From positions 1 through 41,762 of the forward strand of contig JAKLFG010000019.1 of assembly GCA_022711315.1 (NCBI GenBank): a DNA stretch of 41,762 nucleotides, read 5' to 3'. The notes under the pieces are model-generated. The model saw only the letters and a list, made by a program, of their open reading frames with translations. It was not told where the DNA came from and did no database searches. Of this stretch, positions 19,306 to 28,344 are shown one piece after another (the first letter of the stretch is position 1; the number at the start of each line of letters is the position of its first letter). The translations under genes were made by a program, and so were the position numbers. Source of the DNA: a bacterium. Lineage in GTDB: Bacteria; UBP6; UBA1177; JAKLFG01.

Positions 19306-21816
19306 ATGGTAGAACAAACCAATATCGTCAATGTCAATGAGAAGATAAAGCCGGTCAGCATCGAACAGCAGATGAAGACCTCCTACATCGATTACGCGAT
19401 GAGCGTCATCGTCGGACGGTCCCTGCCCGATGTGCGTGACGGGCTCAAGCCGGTCCACCGGCGCGTGCTGTTCGCGATGAAGGAACTGGGGTGCACCTAC
19501 ACCGCCCCGTACAAGAAATCGGCGCGCATCGTCGGCGATGTCATCGGTAAATATCACCCGCACGGTGATCAGGCGGTCTACCAGACGGTGGTCCGTATGG
19601 CGCAGGATTTCTCCATGCGCTACCTGCTCGTCGACGGGCAGGGGAACTTCGGCTCGATAGACGGCGATGAGGCGGCCGCGATGCGTTACACCGAGGCGCG
19701 CATGGCCCGCATCGCCGGCGAACTGCTGGCCGACATCGACAAGGACACCGTCACGATGCTCGACAACTACGACGGCTCGCTCAAGGAGCCCGAGGTCCTG
19801 CCGGCCCGTATACCGCAACTGCTCGTGAACGGCACCTCCGGCATCGCCGTCGGCATGGCGTCGAACATCCCGCCACACAACCTTACCGAGGTGGTCAAAG
19901 CGCTCATTCATTTCATCGAGCATCCCGGAGCGAGCGTGGCCGACCTGATGAACTTCGTCAAAGGCCCCGATTTCCCGACCGCCGCTCTCATCCTCGGCCG
20001 CGGCGGCATCCGGCAGGCCTACGAGACGGGACGCGGCATCGTGCGGATGCGCTCTCGCGCTACCATAGAAGAGGGGACCAAGGCGAACGACCGGCCGCGC
20101 ATCATCATCCACGAGTTGCCCTATCAGGTCAACAAGGCGCAGACCATCATCCAGATCGCCGAACTGGTCAAGGACAAGAAGATAGACGGCATCCACGACA
20201 TTCGCGACGAATCGGACCGGCGCGGCATCCGCGTGGTGATAGAACTCAAGAAGGACGCGATCGGCGATATCGTACTCAACCAGCTCTACAAGATGACGAA
20301 TCTCCAGACCAGTTTCGGCATCAATATGCTGGCTATCTGTAACGGCGTGCCGCGAACGCTCAACCTGCGCGATGTGCTGAATTACTTCCTGATGCACCGG
20401 CGCGATGTGGTGACCCGTCGCACCCGGTTCGAACTGGATGAGGCCGAGAAGCGCGCCCACATCCTCGAGGGGCTCAAAAAGGCGCTCGATGTCATAGACA
20501 AGGTGATAGCGATCATCCGCAAATCGCCTTCGACCGACGAGGCGCGCGAATCGCTGATGGCGAAATTCGGCTTCTCGAAGGTGCAGGCGTCGGCCATCCT
20601 CGACATGAAACTGTCGCGGCTCACCGGGCTGGAACGCGAAAAGATAGAGGCCGAACTCGCCGAACTGCACAAGAAGATAAAATGGTACAATGAGATACTC
20701 GCCAACGAGAAAACGCTCCTGTCGGTCATCAAAGGCGAACTCAAGGAGATCATGGAACGCTACGGCGACGAGCGGCGCACCGAGATAGTCGACGAGGCGG
20801 GCGACATCGACATCGAGGACCTCATCCCCAACGAGGAGATGGTGGTCACGCTCACCACCGAGAACTATATCAAACGGACGCCGCTTGCCCAGTACCGCAA
20901 ACAGAAGCGGGGAGGGAAAGGGATCAACGCGATAAATCCCAAGGAGAACGACTTCGTCAAGGACATCTTCATCGCGAGCAACCATACGCTTCTCATGATC
21001 TTCACCAGTTACGGCAAGGTCTACTGGGTCAAGGTCTATCAGTTGCCCGAGGCGGGGCGCGGCAGTCGCGGCAAGCCCATCATCAACATGGTGCAGGTCG
21101 AGAAGGACGAGCGGGTCATGGAGATCCTTCCCATCCACGAATTCGTCGACGGCAAGTTCGTGTTCATGGCGACCAAACACGGTACGGTCAAGAAGACCGA
21201 TCTCATGGAGTTCGCCATCCAGCGCGCCAACGGCAAGAAGGCCATCAACATGCTCGAAGGGGACGAACTCATCGGCGTGGCGATAACGAGCGGCGACAAC
21301 GAGGTGATCCTCGCGTCGCGCAACGGGCTGTCGATACGGTTCCCTGAAAAGCAGGTCCGCGCCATGGGGCGCGCCGCGACCGGCGTGCGGGGCATGCTGC
21401 TCGAAAAAGGCGACGAGGTGATGGCGATGGAGGTGGTCGAGTCCGAAAAAACGCTTCTGTCGGTCACCGACCGCGGCATCGGCAAACGGACCCCGTTCGA
21501 GGATTACCGCGTCCAATCACGCGGCGGCAAGGGCATCATCACGATAAAGACCTCAGCGGAGAACGGGTTCGTGGTCGGCGTGCTGAAGGTGAGCGGCACC
21601 GACGAGGCGATGCTCATTACGAGCAACGGACAGGCGATACGCATCCCGGCCTCCGGTATCAGCGTCATCGGTCGCAATACCAAGGGGGTGCGCCTGTTCC
21701 GCGTCGCCGAGGGAGAAAAGGTGGTCAGCGTCACCAAGATAGGGGAACCGTCGGACAACGGCGCCGACGACGATGAGCCGGACGACGAGGGCGGTAGCGA
21801 GGATGCCGAGAAATAA
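19306..21816 (+). CDS. gyrA: DNA gyrase subunit A
   Basis: 836 residues. DNA breakage-reunion subunit. Catalytic Tyr128 lies in MRYTEARM (Tyr122 of E. coli). A GyrA box QKRGGKG in the C-terminal beta-pinwheel (canonical QRRGGKG) marks gyrase rather than topoisomerase IV, and a second SRGGKG blade motif follows. The chain ends in an acidic tail ([16 protein letters not shown]), as in E. coli. The quinolone pocket reads [18 protein letters not shown]: Gln89 replaces E. coli Ser83 and Gln93 replaces Asp87. GGGAGA precedes the ATG. Co-transcribed with gyrB. Confidence 0.97.
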   Translation: MVEQTNIVNVNEKIKPVSIEQQMKTSYIDYAMSVIVGRSLPDVRDGLKPVHRRVLFAMKELGCTYTAPYKKSARIVGDVIGKYHPHGDQAVYQTVVRMAQDFSMRYLLVDGQGNFGSIDGDEAAAMRYTEARMARIAGELLADIDKDTVTMLDNYDGSLKEPEVLPARIPQLLVNGTSGIAVGMASNIPPHNLTEVVKALIHFIEHPGASVADLMNFVKGPDFPTAALILGRGGIRQAYETGRGIVRMRSRATIEEGTKANDRPRIIIHELPYQVNKAQTIIQIAELVKDKKIDGIHDIRDESDRRGIRVVIELKKDAIGDIVLNQLYKMTNLQTSFGINMLAICNGVPRTLNLRDVLNYFLMHRRDVVTRRTRFELDEAEKRAHILEGLKKALDVIDKVIAIIRKSPSTDEARESLMAKFGFSKVQASAILDMKLSRLTGLEREKIEAELAELHKKIKWYNEILANEKTLLSVIKGELKEIMERYGDERRTEIVDEAGDIDIEDLIPNEEMVVTLTTENYIKRTPLAQYRKQKRGGKGINAINPKENDFVKDIFIASNHTLLMIFTSYGKVYWVKVYQLPEAGRGSRGKPIINMVQVEKDERVMEILPIHEFVDGKFVFMATKHGTVKKTDLMEFAIQRANGKKAINMLEGDELIGVAITSGDNEVILASRNGLSIRFPEKQVRAMGRAATGVRGMLLEKGDEVMAMEVVESEKTLLSVTDRGIGKRTPFEDYRVQSRGGKGIITIKTSAENGFVVGVLKVSGTDEAMLITSNGQAIRIPASGISVIGRNTKGVRLFRVAEGEKVVSVTKIGEPSDNGADDDEPDDEGGSEDAEK

Positions 21817-21841
21817 AAGCCGGCCCCGTCCCTTCCAAATC

Positions 21842-21870
21842 TTGATTTTACGGTTCTTTTCCTATATTAT
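21842..21870 (+). promoter_or_regulatory. Promoter of the surface-protein run
   Basis: TTGATT (21842-21847), 17-bp spacer, TATTAT (21865-21870). An overlapping TATATT begins at 21863. The leader to the GTG at 21906 is about 30 nt. Confidence 0.6.
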
Positions 21871-21905
21871 GGCGAATTGAAAAACCGCCGATAACAGGAG
21901 TCGTC

Positions 21906-22889
21906 GTGAGGATCTCTCTTTTTGTCCCTCTTCTCTGCGGGGTCGTGGTCTTTTTCGCGGTCCCCCTGTCGGCCGCTTCGTCAACGCCCCGTTTCGGCGC
22001 CATCTTCCTTTCGGTCGTGTACGACACCGGTGAGGAAGAGGAGGGAGAGGAAGACGAGGAAGAAAGTTCCCGTGACCGTGAGGAAGAGGACGAGGGCGAG
22101 GAGGCCCCCGCGAAAGACGAGTTCACGGAGAAGAAGCCGAAAGACGAGTTCGCGCTCGAACAGCGATCGGAAGAGGTGTACGAATACAAGGAGCCGGAGA
22201 TAGTCGTCGCGAAACGACCGACCTTCCTCTACTTGGAGAACTCCACCGATTCCCGGAAGATATTCGAGATATTCAAAGGCGACGAACTCATCGTGGTCGA
22301 GGAACAGGAGGGGTGGATGCTGGTCGAGTTCCTCGGCAAGCAGGGCTGGGTCGAACGGAGCGATGTTTCCTCCACGACCTACGCGGTCTATCGCCTGTTC
22401 TGTGACCTTTCGGTGGGGCTGGCCTATTCGCCCGGGCTCGAGAATTACAAGATGCTCGGCAATTACAGCGTGTCGGCGTTCTACGGTCTTCACGAGTATT
22501 TCATGTTCGGCGGCGAGTTCAAGGCGCTGTCGGTCGACAGCGATGTGCTCTACGCGGGCGGCGGCGGCGTCATCCGTGGCCACATCCCGTATCTCGAAAG
22601 CAAACGGTCGCGGACGGTGCTTTCCGCTTCCGGCGGCTATTTCAGGATGCCCGAGACCCCCGCCTACAAGGGGGCCGGTTCGCGCCCCGGCATCATTACC
22701 TTCGAGGGCGGCTATTTCTCCACGGCGCTGGAGCATGTCGTCCGCGTTTCAGATCCGGTCTATGTCGGTGGCGGCTTCGAGTTCATGTACGCGGCCGGAG
22801 AGGGCAAGGACGGCACCGGCCAGACGCTCCACCGCGACTTCTGGACCGTGGGCGGTCGCATTAAAGTGATGTTCAACATCTGGGAATAA
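21906..22889 (+). CDS. SH3-domain protein with acidic linker and predicted beta-barrel
   Basis: 327 residues from GTG (AGGAG 5 nt upstream). Signal peptide to about residue 25, then an extremely acidic stretch of Glu/Asp/Ser/Arg (about 40-75). A bacterial SH3-like domain follows (about 100-155: FLYLENSTDSRKIFEIFKGD, GWMLVEFLGKQGWVE), commonly a peptidoglycan or peptide binder. The C-terminal half has alternating amphipathic strands rich in Gly and Tyr (VGLAYSPG, FMFGGEFKAL, VLYAGGGGVIRG, VYVGGGFEFMYAAG), suggesting an eight-strand-like outer-membrane barrel. It could tie the outer membrane to peptidoglycan. First gene of the 21906-30069 run. Confidence 0.8.
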   Translation: MRISLFVPLLCGVVVFFAVPLSAASSTPRFGAIFLSVVYDTGEEEEGEEDEEESSRDREEEDEGEEAPAKDEFTEKKPKDEFALEQRSEEVYEYKEPEIVVAKRPTFLYLENSTDSRKIFEIFKGDELIVVEEQEGWMLVEFLGKQGWVERSDVSSTTYAVYRLFCDLSVGLAYSPGLENYKMLGNYSVSAFYGLHEYFMFGGEFKALSVDSDVLYAGGGGVIRGHIPYLESKRSRTVLSASGGYFRMPETPAYKGAGSRPGIITFEGGYFSTALEHVVRVSDPVYVGGGFEFMYAAGEGKDGTGQTLHRDFWTVGGRIKVMFNIWE

Positions 22890-22893
22890 GGAT

Positions 22894-25716
22894 ATGAGGA
22901 ACGGATCGTTGCGTGTCCCGCTCATCGCGGCGCTGATGGGGGCTATTCTCCTTGCTTCCGCCTGCGAGCCGAAGGTGTCCCACTTCGGCATCACCTGTTC
23001 GACCTTCGAGGACTGTGACCTCGGACAGCGCTGTTTCGAGGGGCGATGCGTCCAGAACCTCAAGGAGCCGAAGAACCCGATGGAGGAACAGGAGGAGTTC
23101 GCGGGGTTGACCTACGCGACGACCAAGATGTTCTACAACGGTCGCGTCAATCTGCCGAAGGGCTTCATCCTGCCTTACGACAACCTGCAGGTCCTCTACG
23201 GCAAGGACGACCTCCGCCAGAGCGTGGACCCGGTCAACGGCACCTTCTGGTTGCGGCTCAACGCGGTCGGCACCTCACTGCTCGTCCTGCAGACCAACTA
23301 TCCGGAGACCGACCGGAACGCGCCCGTATTCCTCACGGTGTTCCCCGCCAACGGGGCCGGCTATTTCCGCCGAAATAATATCGAATTCAGCGTCCGCGAA
23401 ACGGCGGCCGCGCTCGTGTTCCTTCAGCCGGCGCTCCTCGCGACGGTCAATCCCTTCTTCAATGCCGCGCTCCTCGAACGGATACGCAATCTCAAAACGC
23501 TCGAATATCTCAAACAGGTCCTCGAGGACAAGATGACGATCCTTTCGCCCGCGGTCATCGTCTCGGGCGATGTGGACATCCAGAATGTCGTGGCCGCGGC
23601 GGTCAACGAACTGTTCAACGACCTTTCCACGACACCGCTCGCCGGCATCGAGCCGCTCGGGCTCGTGTCCTCCGACGACACGACCGAACATTTTTACCGC
23701 GTCCCCTTCAAGGAGATCCCTCAACCGGACCCGGGCGAGGCCGACAATGTGTATGTCAAGTACTACAACGAGAACGGTCCCGAGGTGAAGGCGTACAACA
23801 ATATGCCGCGCTGGGTATTCTATTTCGTCGACGCGGTGCCGCTTGAAGCCGCCCTGCCGGGAGAGATAAGCGACCCCGGCATAGACAAGGATGCCGCGCC
23901 GGTGCTACTTGTGCCGCCGAGGAACTATGTTTCGCCCAAACTCCGCTATCTCGTCCAACGCTTCGTGAACGAGGAAACGGAACTGATCGCCGAGGCGATA
24001 CTCGCCGAGAACCAGTCGAACACTATCAACGCCGAGATAAACGCCTACTACAACTTCGAGCCGGTCACCGAAAAGACCCCGCTCAAATACAAGAAGAAGC
24101 AGATAGAAGAGGGCTTCCTCGTCGGTTACTTCCCCGGCCCCGATCTCGCCGACATGGAACCGCGCGCCTTCGATGCGCTCTGGGCGACCTATTTCAGCCA
24201 GTTGATGCTCCCGGTCATCCAGTTGTCCGGCGACATCGGCGACAATTTCAAGAATGTCCTGCTCAACTACGACCAACTTTCCGACAAGCCCATCTCGCAA
24301 CATCCGGTCTATCTGATAGCCCGGGGTATCCGCGATCACGGGCTCGGCCTGCGACTCAACGATTTCATGAAGAAACGCGAGGCCTCCTTCGAGTCGGTGA
24401 CCTATAAGCGGGATCTCTATGAAAAGGTGACCGAGGTGTTCCAGAACGCCTTCCAGGGGCGGACCATGTCGAGCGTTTCCTTCATAGGCGACATCCTCGA
24501 GCAGACCCAAAGCCCCTCCTTCATCGCGCAGTTGCAAAAGGCTTCCAATCTCGTGTACGGCCAGATAGCGCCCCCTGATATCGTTCGTCGTTTCAAAGGC
24601 ATGGATGCGCCGGTCATCGAGTTCACTGACGCCGTTTGCAACCATGACACCGGTCGCGACACCTATTATTTCAACGAGACCGAAGAGATCATCGACGATG
24701 ACGATGAGCCGGCCATCATCTACCCGACCGAAGAGCCGGTCCGCCCGCAGGGGCTCGCGCTCTGCTCCGACCTGAACGGTGACCTGCCGGGGTGCATGGT
24801 GCTCGTCGCGGCGGGCGGCAAGAATTTCTCGATGGGCTCCGACGGCGAGAGCGGCTGGTTCGGCTCCGAGGCGTACGAAGCCGAGAAGCCGCGCCATCGC
24901 GTCACTCTGCAGAAGAACTTCTATCTGGACAAATACGAGGTGACCGTCGCGCAGTACAAGCATTTCCTGAACGACCCGAACAATCTCGACTGGCGTATCG
25001 AGAACGCCTCGCGCGGCGTCGAAAAATGCTTCGGTGACGAAGATTATCTTTCGACCTGGGACCAGCCGCCGTACCTGAACGGCAAAAAGGAGCGGTTCCC
25101 CGTGACCACCGTCTGCTGGTACGCCGCCAACGCGTATTGCAAATGGGCGGGACGCCGTCTGCCGACCGAGGACGAATGGGAATTCGCCGCCCGCGCGGTC
25201 GGCGACTGCGTGTGCGCGGCGGGCGATCAGGCCTGCATCGACGCCAATGCCGAATGCAACGAGTTCCCGTGGGGCAACGAGGACCTATTCAATACCGCGT
25301 CGACCCCGTACCGCGCCAATTTCCGCAACAGCGGCGATCCGTACGAGCCGAGCAAACTGGAAAAGGAAAAGATAGACCCGGCGATACTCGCCATGATGTA
25401 TCCCGCGCCGAACCTTACCTGGGTCGGCTACTTCAACGGCACCGTCTACCCGAACTTCGTGTCTAAGAAAGGGGAGTCACCGTACGGCGTCCACGACATG
25501 TCGGGGAACGCCGAGGAATGGGTCGCCACCCGCTTCTATTACTACACCGATCTGGCCGAGGGCGGCGTACCGACGCCTGTCGGCGACCAACGGGTGGTGC
25601 GCGGCGGCAGTTGGGCCAGCACCCGGCACCTCATCCGGACGAGTTACCGGCGCGGCGTCAACCCGCAGAACAACTCGAACATGATCGGCTTCCGATGCGC
25701 GATGGACGCCAATTAA
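22894..25716 (+). CDS. Large lipoprotein with C-terminal FGE-sulfatase-like domain
   Basis: 940 residues, 4 bp after the previous stop, AAGGAT before the ATG. Lipoprotein signal ends LASAC. A small Cys cluster follows (GITCSTFEDCDLGQRCFEGRC). Residues about 70-590 form a large region I do not recognise. An acidic linker with DDDDEP precedes an FGE-like C-type-lectin fold (about 630-940): FSMGSDGESGW, FYLDKYEVTVAQYKHFL, AGRRLPTEDEWEFAARA, GNAEEWVA, VVRGGSW, IGFRC. The loop after GGSW reads ASTRHLIRTSYRRG and lacks the two active-site cysteines of true formylglycine-generating enzymes. So binding or structure is likelier than catalysis. Confidence 0.88.
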   Translation: MRNGSLRVPLIAALMGAILLASACEPKVSHFGITCSTFEDCDLGQRCFEGRCVQNLKEPKNPMEEQEEFAGLTYATTKMFYNGRVNLPKGFILPYDNLQVLYGKDDLRQSVDPVNGTFWLRLNAVGTSLLVLQTNYPETDRNAPVFLTVFPANGAGYFRRNNIEFSVRETAAALVFLQPALLATVNPFFNAALLERIRNLKTLEYLKQVLEDKMTILSPAVIVSGDVDIQNVVAAAVNELFNDLSTTPLAGIEPLGLVSSDDTTEHFYRVPFKEIPQPDPGEADNVYVKYYNENGPEVKAYNNMPRWVFYFVDAVPLEAALPGEISDPGIDKDAAPVLLVPPRNYVSPKLRYLVQRFVNEETELIAEAILAENQSNTINAEINAYYNFEPVTEKTPLKYKKKQIEEGFLVGYFPGPDLADMEPRAFDALWATYFSQLMLPVIQLSGDIGDNFKNVLLNYDQLSDKPISQHPVYLIARGIRDHGLGLRLNDFMKKREASFESVTYKRDLYEKVTEVFQNAFQGRTMSSVSFIGDILEQTQSPSFIAQLQKASNLVYGQIAPPDIVRRFKGMDAPVIEFTDAVCNHDTGRDTYYFNETEEIIDDDDEPAIIYPTEEPVRPQGLALCSDLNGDLPGCMVLVAAGGKNFSMGSDGESGWFGSEAYEAEKPRHRVTLQKNFYLDKYEVTVAQYKHFLNDPNNLDWRIENASRGVEKCFGDEDYLSTWDQPPYLNGKKERFPVTTVCWYAANAYCKWAGRRLPTEDEWEFAARAVGDCVCAAGDQACIDANAECNEFPWGNEDLFNTASTPYRANFRNSGDPYEPSKLEKEKIDPAILAMMYPAPNLTWVGYFNGTVYPNFVSKKGESPYGVHDMSGNAEEWVATRFYYYTDLAEGGVPTPVGDQRVVRGGSWASTRHLIRTSYRRGVNPQNNSNMIGFRCAMDAN

Positions 25717-25729
25717 GCGAGGTATGACC

Positions 25730-27052
25730 ATGAGAAGAACGCTCCTGACCCTCGTGCTTCTGGCGCCGCTCTGGTCGCAGGCGGTCATCGTCGAGGATGG
25801 CGACGGGTTCAAGGTCTATGATGAACAGCGCTCGGAAGAGATAACCTATTACTTCATCGACGAACTCGTTCCCGCGGAGGATGTCGGCACCGACGGCTGG
25901 GTGCCCAGCGACTGCGGCGGACTGTTCGGTAGCCCCTTCAACATAAACATCAACCTTCATTACGGCGCCTACTCTGAGATGGAGTTGAAGGGCAAGGGGG
26001 TCGCCCGGTGGCCCGAGTCGGTGAAACTCTCCTACGAGGGGACCATCGACGGCGGCCACGCGCTCATGGATTACGGCATCAAGATGTTCGCCCTCTATAA
26101 GATATGCCCACCTTTCGGTGATGGGGTCGAAAAGCCCATCAGCGACTACCTGAATTTCGACCTGCAATTCTTCGATGAGAAGAACTTCACGCCGTTCCTG
26201 CTCGATGGGAACGATGAGAATCCGGTATCGATGGAAGACAGCATCCAGCAGTTCCATATCTGGGACGGGACGCTCGAGGATATCATCGGGGTCCCCATCT
26301 CGGTCCCCATCATCGGCAACATCGCCTCCATGATACACCTTTCGTTCGATCTCGACGGCATCATGTATATCGAGATGTTCGGCTCCCGCATCGCGCTCGA
26401 CGAGAAGGCGCAGCGGTCGATATTCTCCGACAACCAGTATCTCGTCATAGACCCGCCGCTCGTCGGCACCACGCTTGAGGTCTCGGCCCACTACGAATCG
26501 CTCGTCTACTACGACACCGAGATCATCCTGACCGTCACGCTGACACTCAAGATACCGATATTCGAACTGGAGTTCCCGATACCGATAAAGATCCCGCTCT
26601 ACGGGGACAAGAAGAACTGGATATTCAATTCCGAGAAGATAGCCTTCGAGTTCCCGGCCATATTCATCGAGGAGCGGGCCCACCAGTTCCTCGATACCGT
26701 GCCGGGCGACGAGGACCACTGGGAATTCACCGTGCAGAATATCGGCACCCGCGCTCTCGAAGGACGCCTCCTTTCGAACGATCCGAATTTCCTTGTTCTT
26801 CCCGAGGAATTTCTGCTCGATCCGGGTCAGAGCGCCGCGGTGACCGTCTTTTTCAAACCGTATGACGAAGGGGTGAAGAAAGGGGTCATCAAGTTCTATT
26901 CGAACGATCCGGTGGAGCCGTTCACGACGGTCGCCCTGTTCGGGTATTCGAGCGAGTCGGGGACCTTCTACAGCAAGGTCAAGGAGGGCGAGGAGCCCCG
27001 TTACGAGATCCGGAGTTCCGGCGGCTGTACGCTTACGCTGATGGACGAGTAG
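25730..27052 (+). CDS. Exported protein with C-terminal ASH-like domain
   Basis: 440 residues from the ATG at 25730; GAGG lies 8 nt upstream, whereas the ATG at 25724 is too close to it. Signal peptide MRRTLLTLVLLAPLWSQA. The body (about 20-320) is beta-rich with a central hydrophobic stretch (ILTVTLTLKIPIFELEFPI) and is not recognised. The last 110 residues are an ASH/choice-of-anchor-like immunoglobulin fold: WEFTVQNIGTRALEG, LDPGQSAAVTVFFKP, GVIKFYSNDP. Such domains often mediate binding in surface proteins of this kind of bacterium. Thirteen bp after the FGE lipoprotein and 16 bp before the next, so same operon. Confidence 0.8.
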   Translation: MRRTLLTLVLLAPLWSQAVIVEDGDGFKVYDEQRSEEITYYFIDELVPAEDVGTDGWVPSDCGGLFGSPFNININLHYGAYSEMELKGKGVARWPESVKLSYEGTIDGGHALMDYGIKMFALYKICPPFGDGVEKPISDYLNFDLQFFDEKNFTPFLLDGNDENPVSMEDSIQQFHIWDGTLEDIIGVPISVPIIGNIASMIHLSFDLDGIMYIEMFGSRIALDEKAQRSIFSDNQYLVIDPPLVGTTLEVSAHYESLVYYDTEIILTVTLTLKIPIFELEFPIPIKIPLYGDKKNWIFNSEKIAFEFPAIFIEERAHQFLDTVPGDEDHWEFTVQNIGTRALEGRLLSNDPNFLVLPEEFLLDPGQSAAVTVFFKPYDEGVKKGVIKFYSNDPVEPFTTVALFGYSSESGTFYSKVKEGEEPRYEIRSSGGCTLTLMDE

Positions 27053-27068
27053 GGGAGGATACCACGCT

Positions 27069-28340
27069 ATGAGGAACCTGACCCATATCCTGCTGGCCGT
27101 CGTACTTGTGTGCGGCGCCTGCACCCCCACCGAATCGGTCTACGAGGCCTACGGCAAGAAGATCGGTCCGAACGGCGGCAAGCACGAGGGGATACACGGC
27201 GTCACGCTCATCGTTCCCCCCAAGGCGCTCGATCAGGAGATCACCTTCACCATCTACGCGCTCGACACCGACCCGTTCACCAATCTCTCCGCGACGCTGA
27301 CCAATATCTACGCGCTTTCGCCGATGGCCTTCAAATTCGACCTGCCGGTGACGATAATCATCCCGTACACCGAGGACGATATCCCCGACCTGCTCGACGA
27401 GATAGATCTTAAGCCCTATTTCGCGATCGACCGGAAGAACTTCGAGGAGATACCGGAGGGAGAGTACGAGCAAAACCTCGAAAGCAACATCTTCAAACTT
27501 TCGACCAAGTTCCTCGGCTATTTCCATATCGGGTTCCCGAAGGAACTCGTAAAGGGGCAGAACAACGAGACGACCGGCATATCCGAGATGGTCCTGATAC
27601 CGAAAGGGAACTTCGAATACGGCGCCCCGTCCGGTACGCCGACCGGCGCGGTCGAGGCGACCGAAGGGGTGCTGACGGGAGAGGGGTTCAACACCGTCGA
27701 GTTGTCCGAGTACTACATCGACAAGTACGAGGTCACCAACGCCCAGTACCTCGCCTGCCAGAATGCCGATGTCTGCACCGAGCCCTACGAGATAAACTCA
27801 TCGAGATATCCCAACTACTATTACGATCCGGCCTACCGGAACTTCCCGGTCCTATGGGTGAGTTGGAATCAGGCGAACACCTTCTGCCAGTGGGCGGGCA
27901 AGCAACTGCCGACCGAGGCCCAGTGGGAAAAGGCGGCGCGCGGAGAGACCTTCCGGAAATACCCGTGGGGAGAGGAGGAGCCGCAGGACAACGCCGAGAA
28001 TGCGATAGCCAACTATTCGGCGCTGTTCGCCGATGTCACCGATGTCACCTCGTTCGACGGCGCCGTTTCCCCTTATGGCGCCTACAACATGGCCGGCAAC
28101 GCCGCCGAATGGACCGCGACCTGGTACGACATAGATTCCTACTACAAAAAAAGCGCCGCGGCCGATCCGCTGAAGGATCCGACCGGTCCCGAGGATGGTG
28201 GCGCGATACAGAAAAAGGTCATCCGCGGCGGCAGTTGGGTGTCGCTCACGACCGAGATGACGACCTACTCGCGGGACAAGGCCTTCCCGCACTATCGCTA
28301 CTACAACCTCGGCTTCCGTTGTGTCAAGGATGGGGAGTGA
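27069..28340 (+). CDS. Lipoprotein with ZU5-like and FGE-sulfatase-like domains
   Basis: 423 residues. Lipoprotein signal ends VCGAC. Residues about 30-165 begin GPNGGKHEGIHGVTLIVPPK, a ZU5-like beta domain (Gly-Gly start and an IPPxAL-like motif). The FGE fold is about 171-423: MVLIPKGNFEYGAP, YYIDKYEVTNAQYLACQ, AGKQLPTEAQWEKAARGE, AGNAAEWTATW, VIRGGSW, LGFRC. After GGSW the loop reads VSLTTEMTTYSRDK, again without the catalytic cysteine pair. Second FGE-like protein of the run. The two share the lipoprotein plus FGE plan but differ in their N-terminal parts. Confidence 0.87.
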   Translation: MRNLTHILLAVVLVCGACTPTESVYEAYGKKIGPNGGKHEGIHGVTLIVPPKALDQEITFTIYALDTDPFTNLSATLTNIYALSPMAFKFDLPVTIIIPYTEDDIPDLLDEIDLKPYFAIDRKNFEEIPEGEYEQNLESNIFKLSTKFLGYFHIGFPKELVKGQNNETTGISEMVLIPKGNFEYGAPSGTPTGAVEATEGVLTGEGFNTVELSEYYIDKYEVTNAQYLACQNADVCTEPYEINSSRYPNYYYDPAYRNFPVLWVSWNQANTFCQWAGKQLPTEAQWEKAARGETFRKYPWGEEEPQDNAENAIANYSALFADVTDVTSFDGAVSPYGAYNMAGNAAEWTATWYDIDSYYKKSAAADPLKDPTGPEDGGAIQKKVIRGGSWVSLTTEMTTYSRDKAFPHYRYYNLGFRCVKDGE

Positions 28341-28344
28341 CGCC

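Noticed and set aside
24781..25716. Active formylglycine-generating enzyme / sulfatase maturase
   Set aside because: Fold motifs are present but the active-site cysteine pair after GGSW is replaced, and no sulfatase gene is nearby.
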